Source: Hormiphora californensis (taxonomy: Eukaryota; Ctenophora; Tentaculata; Cydippida; Pleurobrachiidae). Taken from it: a stretch of DNA of 64,000 nt. Shown here one piece after another: positions 62,881-64,000 of this stretch. Numbering within the stretch: position 1 is the stretch's first letter; each line of letters starts with the position of its first letter. The stretch is taken from assembly GCA_020137815.1 (NCBI GenBank), contig CM035356.1, positions 8,099,711 to 8,163,710 of the forward strand, in the 5' to 3' direction. The notes below the pieces were generated by a model that ran no database searches, was not told the DNA's origin, and was given only the letters and a program-made list of their open reading frames with translations. The translations under genes were made by a program, and so were the position numbers.

Positions 62881-63325
62881 AGATAGGGTAAATCTAGCTC
62901 TCCGGGAATCGTCTAATATTTTGCTGAGGGAGTCCCTAAGATCATCTCCCTAAGATCTCTCTATATGGCATTGGTTGTGTTCAACATGGTCAGGACGGTC
63001 AGGTGACACCCGGGGTACCTGGCCTAGTCGGATTGGTTGCCCGGGTAATGGGTAACCGCGCCACGTGACGAGATGCTCTCTCTCTCTCTCACTCTCACTC
63101 TCTCTCTTAATCATTACTCTCTCTCACTCTCTCCCCGGCCGCTCAGAGTTAATTCTAGATGTAGCGAGTGGCTAGTGTTACAAAAACTATTAGTTTTGTC
63201 TGAGAGAGCGCTCCGCCCGTAGTAGTTTTATACCCCGGTGCAATCTCTCTATGTGGGGGAGGGTGCCCCCTTACTGTGTGCCGATCTCTCAATGTTATAG
63301 TCTCTCATCAGTTTAACTCCGTTGA

Positions 63326-63327
<2 letters not shown>

Positions 63328-63406
<79 letters not shown>

Positions 63407-63421
63407 TTTCTCTCCCTCTCT
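63328..63421. repeat. (TC)n microsatellite
   Basis: TC repeat of about 90 bp. Shorter TC and GA patches occur at 63,076-63,135 and 63,550-63,585. The rest to 64,000 shows no gene. Confidence 0.9.
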
Positions 63422-64000
63422 TTGGGTGACGGGACGATATAACCCTATCTGTTGATCTGATTTCACATGTTCTCTTCTGTAACTTTTAGCAATCTGAACG
63501 GCCACATGGTAGCCGCGAAGAAAGAAACAGATTGAGATAGTTTGGGGAGAAAGAGGGAGAGAGAGAGAGAGAGATAGAGAGAGGAAGATAGTCTTGAGAG
63601 AGTTGGCCGGGTCCGGGGGAAACTCAATAACCCACTCCTATGAAGAGAAAACTACATGGTAAGATCGAGTAAGAGCAGGAGACGGCCGGTCCCCAAATCA
63701 CAATTTGTTTTTCTCTTCTCTCCTCCGCTGTGCACCCTGATTTGTTTTAGTGCACACGATCCTCCACCTTCTCAAATTCGGAAATTACTTTTCTTGATAT
63801 GTGTTTGGTTTGCCTGTGCTTACATAATTAATCCGTTTGATAATTACTTTAATTCTGAACGGGTGAATTATCAGTGAGAGATAAATTAAAGATGAGAAAA
63901 TTAAAGATGTGAGCCAGACGAATTGTCGAGTATTGTCGTCTGAGATCAGATCTTGCCGTGGACGGAAGAGGGGCGAAGGCGGCCAACAGAAGGGGTAGGG

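Overview
This is nuclear DNA of a multicellular animal. Protein-coding genes are split by many short introns (mostly 50-400 bp, GT-AG). They encode animal or eukaryote-wide proteins: a HELLS chromatin remodeler, cytosolic and mitochondrial ribosomal proteins, glycyl-tRNA synthetase, an exosome subunit, a class A GPCR and a secreted Sushi protein. Compact genes, many CR1-like and RLE-like LINE fragments, pogo-like MITEs and an unfamiliar secreted repeat family suggest a marine, possibly early-branching invertebrate such as a sponge. That placement is inference only.

Layout. (1) 1-1,920: repeats and no gene. (2) 1,925-23,581: seven consecutive genes, all on the minus strand. In transcription order they are EXOSC3, GARS, MRPS10 (uS10m), MRPL48 (mL48), RPS16, RPS19 and HELLS. 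Four are separated by only about 180-200 bp (EXOSC3-GARS and MRPL48-RPS16-RPS19). Six of the seven concern RNA handling or translation. I resolved the exons of all seven; the reading frame is continuous except for one extra base in a GARS exon. (3) 22,400-31,200: a knot of transposons with a direct 4.4 kb duplication of the EXOSC3 5' end. The duplication is probably an assembly or haplotype duplicate, and one copy carries an extra LINE insertion. (4) 31,200-36,600: minisatellite, LINE pieces, and a LINE ORF1. (5) 37,990-48,566: a minus-strand GPCR gene whose very long central intron contains, on the opposite strand, a complete five-exon gene (41,587-44,586) for a secreted protein with two repeats of an unrecognised domain and one Sushi domain. 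(6) 50,035-52,600: two adjacent tandem arrays (about 475 bp x4 and about 131 bp x5). (7) 52,600-64,000: no recognisable gene; (GA)n microsatellites, one pogo-like MITE and unique AT-rich sequence.

Most notable points. All nine host genes with a mapped start have a good 3' splice site (pyrimidine tract plus AG) 1-25 nt upstream of the start codon. Together with the tight head-to-tail cluster, this raises the possibility of spliced-leader trans-splicing and operon-like transcription. A second theme is a set of foldback transposons whose ends are runs of G and C. Two have perfect 8-bp target duplications, and one carries a nested insertion whose empty site survives in the opposite palindrome arm.
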